Shown here one piece after another: positions 1 through 14,344 of a DNA stretch of 64,000 nt. The notes beneath the pieces are model-generated. The model was not told where the DNA came from and ran no database searches. It saw only the letters and a list, made by a program, of their open reading frames with translations. The DNA is from Fragum whitleyi (Eukaryota > Mollusca > Bivalvia > Cardiida > Cardiidae): NCBI GenBank assembly GCA_948146395.1, contig OX411555.1:60350063-60414062 (forward strand), read 5' to 3'. The translations under genes and the position numbers were made by a program. Numbering within the stretch: position 1 is the first letter of the stretch; every line of letters starts with the position of its first letter.

Positions 1-3000
1 GTGTCCCAAGATAAACATCCTGATATACAGAGGGCCTTTCGGTATTGGCCTCTGGGTAAGGATGGACAAATAAGTGTATCTTAGCAGGGAAGGACGTTAC
101 TCAAATTTTTTTAGTGTCATATTATAGCACAAGTGGTGACACCTTTTCCTACGTATGAATTTTTAAAAAATATTACAGTTTACATCTGAGACAGAATTTC
201 ATTGACATATATTGTCAAAGATGAATAATCTCAGGGCCTTCGGGTAACACTTAAGGTTTTCCCATTACACACCATCCTAAATGAGATAGCACAAATTCTA
301 TTAGTGTCATATCATAGCACAAGTAGTGACACCTTTTCCTAGGTATGAATTTTAAAAAAAATATTTCAGTTTACATCTGAGACAGAATCTCATTTACTAT
401 ATCGTCAGAGATGAATATACTCAGGGCCTTCCGGTAACATTTTAAGGTTTCTCATTAAACACCATCCTTTATGGGGGTAACATAAATTATGTTTGTGTCA
501 TATCATAGCACAAGTGGTGACACTATATCTTATATAAAGCTTACAATTTATCTATGTAATGCAAAGAAGAAAGTATTATCTTTTATTATTTTATTAAAGT
601 TAAAGAATCTGAGGGCCTTTGGGTAGGGTAACCATGAGGGCCTTTGGAACAGGGCCTTTGGTACAGTTATAGTATGAGGGCCTTTGGGTAATATTGTTTC
701 CAAGCCTTTGGAACAGGGCCTTTGGGAGGGCCTTTGGTACAGTACCTTTTTATCTGTCTCCAACAAGCCTCAGAACAAGTGACACCAAATAAATTAGTGT
801 CAATTGATAGCACAGAAGATAGCACGTTTTTATACATAAGGGTATTTACTTTATCTTATCCGTGTCCCATCATAAACATCCTGATATACAGAGGGCCTTT
901 CGGTATTGGCCTCTGGGTAAGGATGGACAAATAAGTGTATTTTAGCAGGGAAGGACGTTACTCAAATTTTTTTAATGTCATATTATAGCACAAGTGGTGA
1001 CACCTTTTCCTACGTATGAATTTTTAAAAAATATTACAGTTTACATCTGAGACAGAATTTCATTGACATATATTGTCAAAGATGAATAATCTCAGGGCCT
1101 TCGGGTAACACTTAAGGTTTTCCCATTACACACCATCCTAAATGAGATAGCACAAATTCTATTAGTGTCATATCATAGCACAAGTAGTGACACCTTTTCC
1201 TAGGTATGAATTTTAAAAAAAATATTTCAGTTTACATCTGAGACAGAATCTCATTTACTATATCGTCAGAGATGAATATACTCAGGGCCTTCCGGTAACA
1301 TTTTAAGGTTTCTCATTAAACACCATCCTTTATGGGGTAACATAAATTATGTTTGTGTCATATCATAGCACAAGTGGTGACACTATATCTTATATAAAGC
1401 TTACAATTTATCTATGTAATGCAAAGAAGAAAGTATTATCTTTTATTATTTTATTAAAGTTAAAGAATCTGAGGGCCTTTGGGTAGGGTAACCATGAGGG
1501 CCTTTGGAACAGGGCCTTTGGTACAGTTATAGTATGAGGGCCTTTGGGTAATATTGTTTCCAAGCCTTTGGAACAGGGCCTTTGGTAGGGCCTTTGGTAC
1601 AGTACCTTTTTATCTGTCTCCAACAAGCCTCAGAACAAGTGACACCAAATAAATTAGTGTCAATTGATAGCACAGAAGATAGCACGTTTTTATACATAAG
1701 GGTATTTACTTTATCTTATCCGTGTCCCATCATAAACATCCTGATATACAGAGGGCCTTTCGGTATTGGCCTCTGGGTAAGGATGGACAAATAAGTGTAT
1801 TTTAGCAGGGAAGGACGTTACTCAAATTTTTTTAATGTCATATTATAGCACAAGTGGTGACACCTTTTCCTACGTATGAATTTTTAAAAAATATTACAGT
1901 TTACATCTGAGACAGAATTTCATTGACATATATTGTCAAAGATGAATAATCTCAGGGCCTTCGGGTAACACTTAAGGTTTTCCCATTACACACCATCCTA
2001 AATGAGATAGCACAAATTCTATTAGTGTCATATCATAGCACAAGTAGTGACACCTTTTCCTAGGTATGAATTTTAAAAAAAATATTTCAGTTTACATCTG
2101 AGACAGAATCTCATTTACTATATCGTCAGAGATGAATATACTCAGGGCCTTCCGGTAACATTTTAAGGTTTCTCATTAAACACCATCCTTTATGGGGTAA
2201 CATAAATTATGTTTGTGTCATATCATAGCACAAGTGGTGACACTATATCTTATATAAAGCTTACCATTTTATCTATGTAATGAAATGAAGAAAGTATTAT
2301 CTTTTATTATTTTATTAAAGTTAAAGAATCTGAGGGCCTTTAGGTAAGGTTACCATGAGGGCCTTTGGAACAGGGCCTTTGGTACAGTAATAGTATGAGG
2401 GCCTTTGGGTAATATTCTTTCCAAGCCTTTGGAACAGGGCCTTTGGGAGGGCCTTTGGTACAGTACCTTTTTATCTTCTCCAACAAGCCTCGGAACAAGT
2501 GACACCAAATAAATCAGTGTCAATTGAAAGCACAGAAGATAGCACGTTTTTATACATAAGGGTATTTACTTTATCTTATCCGTGTCCCAAGATAAACATC
2601 CTGATATACAGAGGGCCTTTCGGTATTGGCCTCTGGGTAAGGATGGACAAAGAAGTGTATCTTAGCAGGGAAGGACGTTACTCAAATTTTTTTAGTGTCA
2701 TATTATAGCACAAGTGGTGACACCTTTTCCTACGTATGAATTTTTAAAAAATATTACAGTTTACATCTGAGACAGAATTTCATTGACATATATTGTCAAA
2801 GATGAATAATCTCAGGGCCTTCGGGTAACACTTAAGGTTTTCCCATTACACACCATCCTAAATGAGATAGCACAAATTCTATTAGTGTCATATCATAGCA
2901 CAAGTAGTGACACCTTTTCCTAGGTATGAATTTTAAAAAAATATTTCAGTTTACATCTGAGACAGAATCTCATTTACTATATCGTCAGAGATGAATATAC

Positions 3001-6000
3001 TCAGGGCCTTCCGGTAACATTTTAAGGTTTCTCATTAAACACCATCCTTTATGGGGTAACATAAATTATGTTTGTGTCATATCATAGCACAAGTGGTGAC
3101 ACTATATCTTATATAAAGCTTACAATTTATCTATGTAATGCAAAGAAGAAAGTATTATCTTTTATTATTTTATTAAAGTTAAAGAATCTGAGGGCCTTTG
3201 GGTAGGGTAACCATGAGGGCCTTTGGAACAGGGGCTTTGGTACAGTTATAGTATGAGGGCCTTTGGGTAATATTGTTTCCAAGCCTTTGGAACAGGGCCT
3301 TTGGGAGGGCCTTTGGTACAGTACCTTTTTATCTGTCTCCAACAAGCCTCAGAACAAGTGACACCAAATAAATTAGTGTCAATTGATAGCACAGAAGATA
3401 GCACGTTTTTATACATAAGGGTATTTACTTTATCTTATCCGTGTCCCATGATAAACATCCTGATATACAGAGGGCCTTTCGGTATTGGCCTCTGGGTAAG
3501 GATGGACAAATAAGTGTATCTTAGCAGGGAAGGACGTCACTCAAATTTTTTTAGTGTCATATTATAGCACAAGTGGTGACACCTTTTCCTACGTATGAAT
3601 TTTTAAAAAATATTACAGTTTACATCTGAGACAGAATTTCATTGACATATATTGTCAAAGATGAATAATCTCAGGGCCTTCGGGTAACACTTAAGGTTTT
3701 CCCATTACACACCATCCTAAATGAGATAGCACAAATTTTATTAGTGTCATATCATAGCACAAGTAGTGACACCTTTTCCTAGGAATGAATTTTAAAAAAA
3801 ATATTTCAGTTTACATCTGAGACAGAATCTCATTTACTATATCGTCAGAGATGAATATACTCAGGGCCTTCCGGTAACATTTTAAGGTTTCTCATTAAAC
3901 ACCATCCTTTATGGGGTAACATAAATTATGTTTGTGTCATATCATAGCACAAGTGGTGACACTATATCTTATATAAAGCTTACCATTTTATCTATGTAAT
4001 GAAAAGAAGAAAGTATTATCTTTTATTATTTTATTAAAGTTAAAGAATCTGAGGGCCTTTGGGTAAGGTTACCATGAGGGCCTTTGGAACAGGGCCTTTG
4101 GTACAGTAATAGTATGAGGGCCTTTGGGTAATATTCTTTCCAAACCTTTGGAACAGGGCCTTTGGGAGGGCCTTTGGTACAGTACCTTTTTATCTGTCTC
4201 CAACAAGCCTCGGAACAAGTGACACCTAATAAATAAGTGTCAATTGATAGCACAGAATATGACACGTTTTAATACATAAGGGTATTAACTTTATCTTATC
4301 CCTGTCCCATGATAAACGTCCTTATATACAGAGGGCCTTTCGGTATTGGCCTCTGGGTAAGGATGGACAAATAAGTGTATCTAAGCACGGAAGGACGTTA
4401 CTCAAATTTTTTTAGTGTCATATTATAGCACAAGTGGTGACACCTTTTCCTACGTATGAATTTTTAAAAAATATTACAGTTTACATCTGAGACAGAATTT
4501 CATTGACATATATTGTCAAAGATGAATAATCTCAGGGCCTTCGGGTAACACTTAAGGTTTTCCCATTACACACCATCCTAAATGAGATAGCACAAATTCT
4601 ATTAGTGTCATATCATAGCACAAGTAGTGACACCTTTTCCTAGGTATGAATTTTAAAAAAATATTTCAGTTTACATCTGAGACAGAATCTCATTTACTAT
4701 ATCGTCAGAGATGAATATACTCAGGGCCTTCCGGTAACATTTTAAGGTTTCTCATTAAACACCATCCTTTATGGGGTAACATAAATTATGTTTGTGTCAT
4801 ATCATAGCACAAGTGGTGACACTATATCTTATATAAAGCTTACAATTTATCTATGTAATGCAAAGAAGAAAGTATTATCTTTTATTATTTTATTAAAGTT
4901 AAAGAATCTGAGGGCCTTTGGGTAGGGTAACCATGAGGGCCTTTGGAACAGGGCCTTTGGTACAGTTATAGTATGAGGGCCTTTGGGTAATATTGTTTCC
5001 AAGCCTTTGGAACAGGGCCTTTGGGAGGGCCTTTGGTACAGTACCTTTTTATCTGTCTCCAACAAGCCTCAGAACAAGTGACACCAAATAAATTAGTGTC
5101 AATTGATAGCACAGAAGATAGCACGTTTTTATACATAAGGGTATTTATTTTATCTTATCCGTGTCCCATCATAAACATCCTGATATACAGAGGGCCTTTC
5201 GGTATTGGCCTCTGGGTAAGGATGGACAAATAAGTGTATCTTAGCAGGGAAGGACGTCACTCAAATTTTTTTAGTGTCATATTATAGCACAAAGGGTGAC
5301 ACCTTTTCCTACGTATGAATTTTTAAAAAAATATTACAGTTTACATCTGAGACAGAATTTCATTGACATATATTGTCAAAGATGAATAATCTCAGGGCCT
5401 TCGGGTAACACTTAAGGTTTTCCCATTACACACCATCCTAAATGAGATAGCACAAATTTTATTAGTGTCATATCATAGCACAAGTAGTGACACCTTTTCC
5501 TAGGAATGAATTTTAAAAAAAATATTTCAGTTTACATCTGAGACAGAATCTCATTTACTATATCGTCAGAGATGAATATACTCAGGGCCTTCCGGTAACA
5601 TTTTAAGGTTTCTCATTAAACACCATCCTTTATGGGGTAACATAAATTATGTTTGTGTCATATCATAGCACAAGTGGTGACACTATATCTTATATAAAGC
5701 TTACCATTTTATCTATGTAATGAAAAGAAGAAAGTATTATCTTTTATTATTTTATTAAAGTTAAAGAATCTGAGGGCCTTTGGGTAAGGTTACCATGAGG
5801 GCCTTTGGAACAGGGCCTTTGGTACAGTAATAGTATGAGGGCCTTTGGGTAATATTCTTTCCAAGCCTTTGGAACAGGGCCTTTGGGAGGGCCTTTGGTA
5901 CAGTACCTTTTTATCTGTCTCAAACAAGCCTCAGAACAAGTGACACCTAATAAATTAGTGTCAATTGATAGCACAGAATATGACACGTTTTAATACATAA

Positions 6001-9000
6001 GGGTATTAACTTTATCTTATCCCTGTCCCATGATAAACGTCCTTATATACAGAGGGCCTTTCGGTATTGGCCTCTGGGTAAGGATGGACAAATAAGTGTA
6101 TCTAAGCACGGAAGGACGTTACTCAAATTTTTTTAGTGTCATATTATAGCACAAGTGGTGACACCTTTTCCTACGTATGAATTTTAAAAAATATTACAGT
6201 TTACATCTGAGACAGAATTTCGTTGACATATATTGTCAAAGATGAATAATCTCAGGGCCTTCGGGTAACACTTAAGGTTTTCCCATTACACACCATCCTA
6301 AATGAGATAGCACAAATTCTATTAGTGTCATATCATAGCACAAGTAGTGACACCTTTTCCTTGGTATGAATTTTAAAAAAATATTTCAGTTTACATCTGA
6401 GACAGAATCTCATTTACTATATCGTCAGAGATGAATATACTCAGGGCCTTCCGGTAACATTTTAAGGTTTCTCATTAAACACCATCCTTTATGGGGTAAC
6501 ATAAATTATGTTTGTGTCATATCATAGCACAAGTGGTGACACTATATCTTATATAAAGCTTACCATTTTATCTATATAATGAAAAAAAGAAAGTATTATC
6601 TTTTATTATTTTATTAAAGTTAAAGAATCTGAGGGCCTTTGGGTAAGGTTACCACGAGGGCCTTTGGAACAGGGCCTTTGGTACAGTAATAGTATGAGGG
6701 CCTTTGGGTAATATTCTTTCCAAGCCTTTGGAACAGGGCCTTTGGGAGGGCCTTTGGTACAGTACCTTTTTATCTGTCTCAAACAAGCCTCGGAACAAGT
6801 GACACCTAATAAATTAGTGTCAATTGATAGCACAGAATATGACACGTTTTAATACATAAGGGTATTTACTTTATCTTATCCGTGTCCCATGATAAACGTC
6901 CTTATATACAGAGGGCCTTTCGGTATTGGCCTCTGGGTAAGGATGGACAAATAAGTGTATCTTAGCACGGAAGGACTTCACTCAATTTTTTTTTAGTGTC
7001 ATATTATAGCACAAGTGGTGACACCTTTGCCTACGTATGAATTTTGAAAAATATACCAGTTTACATCTGAGACAGAATTTCATTGACATATATTGTCAAA
7101 GATGAATAATCTCAGGGCCTTCGGGTAACACTTAAGGTTTAACCATTACACACCATCCTATGTGAAAAAGCACAAATTCTATTAGTGTCATATCATAGCA
7201 CAAGTAGTGACACATTTTCCTAGGTATGAATGTTAAAAAAATATTTCAGTTTACATCTGAAACAGAATCTCATTGAATTTATCGTCAGAGATGATTATTC
7301 TCAGGGCCTTCAGGTAACATTTTAAGGTTTCTCATTAAACACCATCCATTATGGGATAACTAAAATTATGTTAGTATCATATCATAGCACAAGTGGTGAC
7401 ACTATATCTTATATAAAGCTTACCATTTTATCTATGTAATGAAAAAAAGAAAGTATTATCTTTTATTATTGTATTAAAGTTAAAGAATCTGAGGGCCTTT
7501 GGGTAAGGTTACCATGAGGGCCTTTGGAACAGGGCCTTTGGTACAGTAATAGTATGAGGGCCTTTGGGTAATATTCTTTCCAAGCCTTTGGAACAGGGCC
7601 TTTGGGAGGGCCTTTGGTACAGTACCTTTTTATCTGTCTCAAACAAGCCTCGGAACAAGTGACACCTAATAAATTAGTGTCAATTGATAGCACAGAATAT
7701 GACACGTTTTAATACATAAGGGTATTTACTTTTTCTTATCCGTGTCCCATGATAAACGTCCTTATATACAGAGGGCCTTTCGGTATTGGCCTCTGGGTAA
7801 GGATGGACAAATAAGTGTATCTTAGCACGGAAGGACTTCACTCAATTTTTTTTAGTGTCATATTATAGCACAAGTGGTGACACCTTTGCTTACGTATGAA
7901 TTTTGAAAAATATACCAGTTTACATCTGAGACAGAATTTCATTGACATATATTGTCAAAGATGAATAATCTCAGGGCCTTCGGGTAACACTTAAGGTTTA
8001 ACCATTACACACCATCCTAAATGAAAAAGCACAAATTCTATTAGTGTCATATCATAGCACAAGTAGTGACACATTTTCCTAGGTATGAATGTTAAAAAAA
8101 TATTTCAGTTTACATCTGAAACAGAATCTCATTGAATTTATCGTCAGAGATGATTATTCTCAGGGCCTTCAGGTAACATTTTAAGGTTTCTCATTAAACA
8201 CCATCCATTATGGGATAACATAAATTATGTTAGTATCATATCATAGCACAAGTGGTGACACTATATCTTATATAAAGCTTACCATTTTATCTATGTAATG
8301 AAAAGAAGAAAGTATTATCTTTTATTATTTTATTAAAGTTAAAGAATCTGAGGGCCTTTGGGTAAGGTTACCATGAGGGCCTTTGGAACAGGGCCTTTGG
8401 TACAGTAATAGTATGAGGGCCTTTGGGTAATATTCTTTCCAAGCCTTTGGAACAGGGCCTTTGGGAGGGCCTTTGGTACAGTACCTTTTTATCTGTCTCC
8501 AACAAGCCTCAGAACAAGTGACACCAAATAAATTAGTGTCAATTGATAGCACAGAAGATAGCACGTTTTTATACATAAGGGTATTTACTTTATCTTATCC
8601 GTGTCCCATCATAAACATCCTGATATACAGAGGGCCTTTCGGTATTGGCGACTGGGTAAGGATGGACAAAGAAGTGTATCTTAGCAGGGAAGGACGTCAC
8701 TCAAATTTTTTTAGTGTCATATTATAGCACAAGTGGTGACACCTTTTCCTACGTATGAATTTTTAAAAAATATTACAGTTTACATCTGAGACAGAATTTC
8801 ATTGACATATATTGTCAAAGATGAATAATCTCAGGGCCTTCGGGTAACACTTAAGGTTTTCCCATTACACACCATCCTAAATGAGATAGCACAAATTCTA
8901 TTAGTGTCATATCATAGCACAAGTAGTGACACCTTTTCCTAGGTATGAATTTTAAAAAAATATTTCAGTTTACATCTGAGACAGAATCTCATTTACTATA

Positions 9001-12000
9001 TCGTCAGAGATGAATATACTCAGGGCCTTCCGGTAACATTTTAAGGTTTCTCATTAAACACCATCCTTTATGGGGTAACATAAATTATGTTTGTGTCATA
9101 TCATAGCACAAGTGGTGACACTATATCTTATATAAAGCTTACCATTTTATCTATGTAATGAAAAGAAGAAAGTATTATCTTTTATTATTTTATTAAAGTT
9201 AAAGAATCTGAGGGCCTTTGGGTAAGGTTACCATGAGGGCCTTTGGAACAGGGCCTTTGGTACAGTAATAGTATGAGGGCCTTTGGGTAATATTGTTTCC
9301 AAGCCTTTGGAACAGGGCCTTTGGGAGGGCCTTTGGTACAGTACCTTTTTATCTGTCTCCAACAAGCCTCAGAACAAGTGACACCAAATAAATTAGTGTC
9401 AATTGATAGCACAGAAGATAGCACGTTTTTATACATAAGGGTATTTACTTTATCTTATCCGTGTCCCATGATAAACATCCTGATATACAGAGGGCCTTTC
9501 GGTATTGGCCTCTGGGTAAGGATGGACAAATAAGTGTATCTTAGCAGGGAAGGACGTCACTCAAATTTTTTTAGTGTCATATTATAGCACAAGTGGTGAC
9601 ACCTTTTCCTACGTATGAATTTTTAAAAAAATATTACAGTTTACATCTGAGACAGAATTTCATTGACATATATTGTCAAAGATGAATAATCTCAGGGCCT
9701 TCGGGTAACACTTAAGGTTTTCCCATTACACACCATCCTAAATGAGATAGCACAAATTTTATTAGTGTCATATCAAAGCACAAGTAGTGACACCTTTTCC
9801 TAGGAATGAATTTTAAAAAAAAATATTTCAGTTTACATCTGAGACAGAATCTCATTTACTATATCGTCAGAGATGAATATACTCAGGGCCTTCCGGTAAC
9901 ATTTTAAGGTTTCTCATTAAACACCATCCTTTATGGGGTAACATAAATTATGTTTGTGTCATATCATAGCACAAGTGGTGACACTATATCTTATATAAAG
10001 CTTACCATTTTATCTATGTAATGAAAAGAAGAAAGTATTATCTTTTATTATTTTATTAAAGTTAAAGAATCTGAGGGCCTTTGGGTAAGGTTACCATGAG
10101 GGCCTTTGGAACAGGGCCTTTGGTACAGTAATAGTATGAGGGCCTTTGGGTAATATTCTTTCCAAGCCTTTGGAACAGGGCCTTTGGGAGGGCCTTTGGT
10201 ACAGTACCTTTTTATCTGTCTCCAACAAGCCTCGGAACAAGTGACACCTAATAAATTAGTGTCAATTGATAGCACAGAATATGACACGTTTTAATACATA
10301 AGGGTATTAACTTTATCTTATCCCTGTCCCATGATAAACGTCCTTATATACAGAGGGCCTTTCGGTATTGGCCTCTGGGTAAGGATGGACAAATAAGTGT
10401 ATCTAAGCACGGAAGGACGTTACTCAAATTTTTTTAGTGTCATATTATAGCACAAGTGGTGACACCTTTTCCTACGTATGAATTTTAAAAAATATTACAG
10501 TTTACATCTGAGACAGAATTTCGTTGACATATATTGTCAAAGATGAATAATCTCAGGGCCTTCGGGTAACACTTAAGGTTTTCCCATTACACACCATCCT
10601 AAATGAGATAGCACAAATTCTATTAGTGTCATATCATAGCACAAGTAGTGACACCTTTTCCTAGGTATGAATTTTAAAAAAATATTTCAGTTTACATCTG
10701 AGACAGAATCTCATTTACTATATCGTCAGAGATGAATTTACTCAGGGCCTTCCGGTAACATTTTAAGGTTTCTCATTAAACACCATCCTTTATGGGGTAA
10801 CATAAATTATGTTTGTGTCATATCATAGCACAAGTGGTGACACTATATCTTATATAAAGCTTACCATTTTATCTATGTAATGAAAAAAAGAAAGTATTAT
10901 CTTTTATTATTTTATTAAAGTTAAAGAATCTGAGGGCCTTTGGGTAAGGTTACCATGAGGGCCTTTGGAACAGGGCCTTTGGTACAGTAATAGTATGAGG
11001 GCCTTTGGGTAATATTCTTTCCAAGCCTTTGGAACAGGGCCTTTGGGAGGGCCTTTGGTACAGTACCTTTTTATCTGTCTCAAACAAGCCTCGGAACAAG
11101 TGACACCTAATAAATTAGTGTCAATTGATAGCACAGAATATGACACGTTTTAATACATAAGGGTATTTACTTTATCTTATCCGTGTCCCATGATAAACGT
11201 CCTTATATACAGAGGGCCTTTCGGTATTGGCCTCTGGGTAAGGATGGACAAATAAGTGTATCTTAGCACGGAAGGACTTCACTCAATTTTTTTTAGTGTC
11301 ATATTATAGCACAAGTGGTGACACCTTTGCCTACGTATGAATTTTGAAAAATATACCAGTTTACATCTGAGACAGAATTTCATTGACATATATTGTCAAA
11401 GATGAATAATCTCAGGGCCTTCGGGTAACACTTAAGGTTTAACCATTACACACCATCCTAAATGAAAAAGCACAAATTCTATTAGTGTCATATCATAGCA
11501 CAAGTAGTGACACATTTTCCTAGGTATGAATGTTAAAAAAATATTTCAGTTTACATCTGAAACAGAATCTCATTGAATTTATCGTCAGAGATGATTATTC
11601 TCAGGGCCTTCAGGTAACATTTTAAGGTTTCTCATTAAACACCATCCATTATGGGATAACATAAATTATGTTAGTATCATATCATAGCACAAGTGGTGAC
11701 ACTATATCTTATATAAAGCTTACCATTTTATCTATGTAATGAAAAGAAGAAAGTATTATCTTTTATTATTTTATTAAAGTTAAAGAATCTGAGGGCCTTT
11801 GGGTAAGGTTACCATGAGGGCCTTTGGAACAGGGCCTTTGGTACAGTAATAGTATGAGGGCCTTTGGGTAATATTCTTTCCAAGCCTTTGGAACAGGGCC
11901 TTTGGGAGGGCCTTTGGTACAGTACCTTTTTATCCGTCTCCAACAAGCCTCGGAACAAGTGACACCAAATAAAGTAGTGTCAATTGATAGCACAGAAGAT

Positions 12001-12168
12001 GACACGTTTTTACACATAATGGTATTTACTTTATCTTATCCGTGCCCCATGATAAACATCCTTATATACAGAGGGCCTTTCGGTATTGGCCTCTGGGTAA
12101 GGATGGACAAATTAGTGTATCTTAGCACGGGAGGACGTCACTCAAATCTTTTTAGTGTCATATTATAG
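1..12168. repeat. 860-bp satellite array, 14 units
   Basis: A landmark cluster of GGCCTTTGG motifs recurs at about 610, 1470, 2330, 3189, 4050, 4909, 5770, 6630, 7490, 8349, 9209, 10072, 10931 and 11790, a spacing of 859-863 bp. Units are nearly identical apart from point changes and 1-2 bp homopolymer indels. Each unit is composite: two and a half ~180-bp monomers, each with GTGTCA-N17-TGACAC and a block starting AGGGCCTTCGGGTAA, plus the short-motif cluster. Variant forms alternate, and the run at 4850-7490 matches the run at 9190-11790. The array is open at the left edge. Recurrent 62-88-codon ORFs on both strands are shadows of the repeat: they overlap each other and break when a unit gains one base. 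Confidence 0.96.
611..755. repeat. Dense GGCCTTTGG motif cluster (one per 860-bp unit)
   Basis: Within about 145 bp the core GGCCTTTGG, or its near copy AGCCTTTGG, occurs eight times in the same orientation, with flanks alternating between GGTAA, AACAG and TACAG. The same cluster sits at the same place in all 14 units and again, diverged, at 59190-59310. Copies differ at scattered bases while the cores are mostly kept. This is a micro-repeat inside the satellite unit; any function as a protein-binding cluster is inference. Confidence 0.8.
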
Positions 12169-14344
12169 TCAAGTGGTGACACTTTTTCATTTGATTGAAT
12201 TTTGAAAAATATTCCAGTTTACATCTGAGACAGAATTTCATTGACATATATTGTCAAAGTTGAATAATATCAGGGCCTTCGGGTAACACTTTACGGCTCT
12301 CATTAAACACCATCCTTAATGAGATAACACAAATTGGTGACATCTTCACGTAGGTGTGAATATTTAAGAATAATTCCCTTTACATCTGAGACATAATCTC
12401 GGACTAAATGGTCAGAGATTAATATTTTCAGGGCCTTTCGGTAACACTTCAGGGTTTCTCATTAAACACCATCCTTAATGAGATAACACAAATTCTATTA
12501 GTGTCTTATCATAGCACAAGAGTTGACACCTTTTCCTAGGTATGAATTTTAAAAAAAAAAAAATTCAGTTCACATCTGAGAACGAATCTCATTGACTATA
12601 TTGTCAGAGGTGAATATTCTCAGGGCCTTCCATTAACACTTAAGGGTTTCTCATTAAACACCATCCTTTATAAGATAACACAAATAATGTTAATGTCATA
12701 TCATAGCACAAGTGGTAACACTTTATCTTATATAAAGCTTACCATTTTATCTATGAAATGAAAAGAAGAAAGTATTATCTTTTATTATTTCATTAGAGTT
12801 AAAGAATCTGAGTTCCTTCGGGTAACACTTTACGGTGTCATATTAAACATAATCCTAAACGAGATAACAGGAATTCTTTTAGTGTCATATCATAGCACAA
12901 GTGGCGACACCTTTTAAAAACTTTTTACCTTTACATCTCAGACAGAATTTCATTGACATATATTGTCAAAGTTGAATAATTTCAAGGCCTTCGGGTAACA
13001 CTTCACTGTTTCATATTAAACATCATCCTAAATGAGATAACACAAATTCTATTAGTGTCATATCATAGCACAAGTGGTGACACCTTTTCGAATGTATGAA
13101 TTTAAAATATTTCAGTTTACATCTGAGACAGAATCACAAATTATGCTAATGTCATTTCATAGCACAAGTGGTGACACTTTATCTTATATAAAGCTCACCA
13201 TTTCATTTATGTAATGAAAAGAAGAAATTATTATCTTTTATCATTTTATTAAAGTTAAAGAATCTTAGGGCCTTTGGATAACAGAATTTCATTGACATAT
13301 ATTGTCAAAGATGTATAATCTCAGGGCCTTCGGGTAACACTTTATGGTTTCACATTCAAACAATTTCCTAAAAGAGATAACATAAATTGAATTAGTGTCA
13401 TATCATAGCACAAGTGGTGACACCTTTTCGTAGGTAAGAATTTTTAAAGATATTTCCCTTTACATCTGAGAAAGAATCTGCTTGACTCAATTGTCAGAGA
13501 TGAATATTCTCAGAGCCTTCCGGTAACACTTTAGGGTTTCTCATTAAACACCGTCCTTAAGTATATAAAACAAATTAAATTAGTGTCATATGATAACACA
13601 AGTGGTGACACCTTTTCCTAGTTATGAAATTTCAAAAATATTTCCTTTAACCTCTGAGACAGAATCTCATTGACATATTTTGTCAAAGACTGATACTCTC
13701 AGGGCCTTCGGGTAACACTCTAGGGTTTCCCATTGCAAACCATCCTAAATGAGATAGCACCAATTCTTATAGTGTCATATCATAGCACAAGTGGTGACAC
13801 CTTTTCCTAGGTATGAATTTTAACAACAATATTTCAGTTTTCATCTGAGACAGAATCTCTTTGACTATATTGTCAGAGATGAATATTCTCGGGGCCTTCC
13901 GGTAACACTTTAGGGTTTCTCATTAAACACCATCCTTTATGAGATAACAAAAATTATGTTAGTGTCATATCATAGCACAAGTGGTGACACTTTGTTTTAT
14001 ATAAAGTTCACCATTTTATCTATGTAATGAAAAGAAGAAAGTATTATCTTTTATTATTTTATTAGAGTTAAAGAATCTGAGGGCCTTCGGTTAACACTTT
14101 ACGGTTTCATATTAAACATCATCCTAAATGAGATAACGCATATTCTATTAGTGTCATATCATAGCACAAGTGGTGACACCTTTTCGTAGGTGTGAATTTT
14201 AAAAAAATATTTCCCTTTACATCTGAGACAGAATTTCTCTGACTAAATTTTTAGAGATGAATATTCTCAGGGCCTTGCAGTACCATCTTAGGGTTTCTCA
14301 TTGAACATCATCCCGAATGAGATAATACAAAGTTTGATAATCTG
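12169..14344. repeat. Degenerate border of the 860-bp satellite (~180-bp monomers)
   Basis: The 860-bp register ends near 12.17 kb, but the component monomers continue with greater divergence. Each has an AGGGCCTTCGGGTAACACT block, then an ATTAAACACCATCCT-like stretch, GAGATAACACAAATT, and the inverted pair GTGTCA/TGACAC. About ten monomers of roughly 150-210 bp are seen, with several internal deletions. This is what is expected at a satellite edge where homogenisation fails. No coding region was found. Confidence 0.85.

Noticed and set aside
548..12168. Recurrent 62-88-codon ORFs on both strands of the 860-bp units as a multigene family
   Set aside because: Plus and minus ORFs overlap, start and stop shift with single-base changes, and PKGP/YPKAL-type repeats are only the GGCCTTTGGGTA motif translated. 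Conservation equals that of the non-coding part of the unit.
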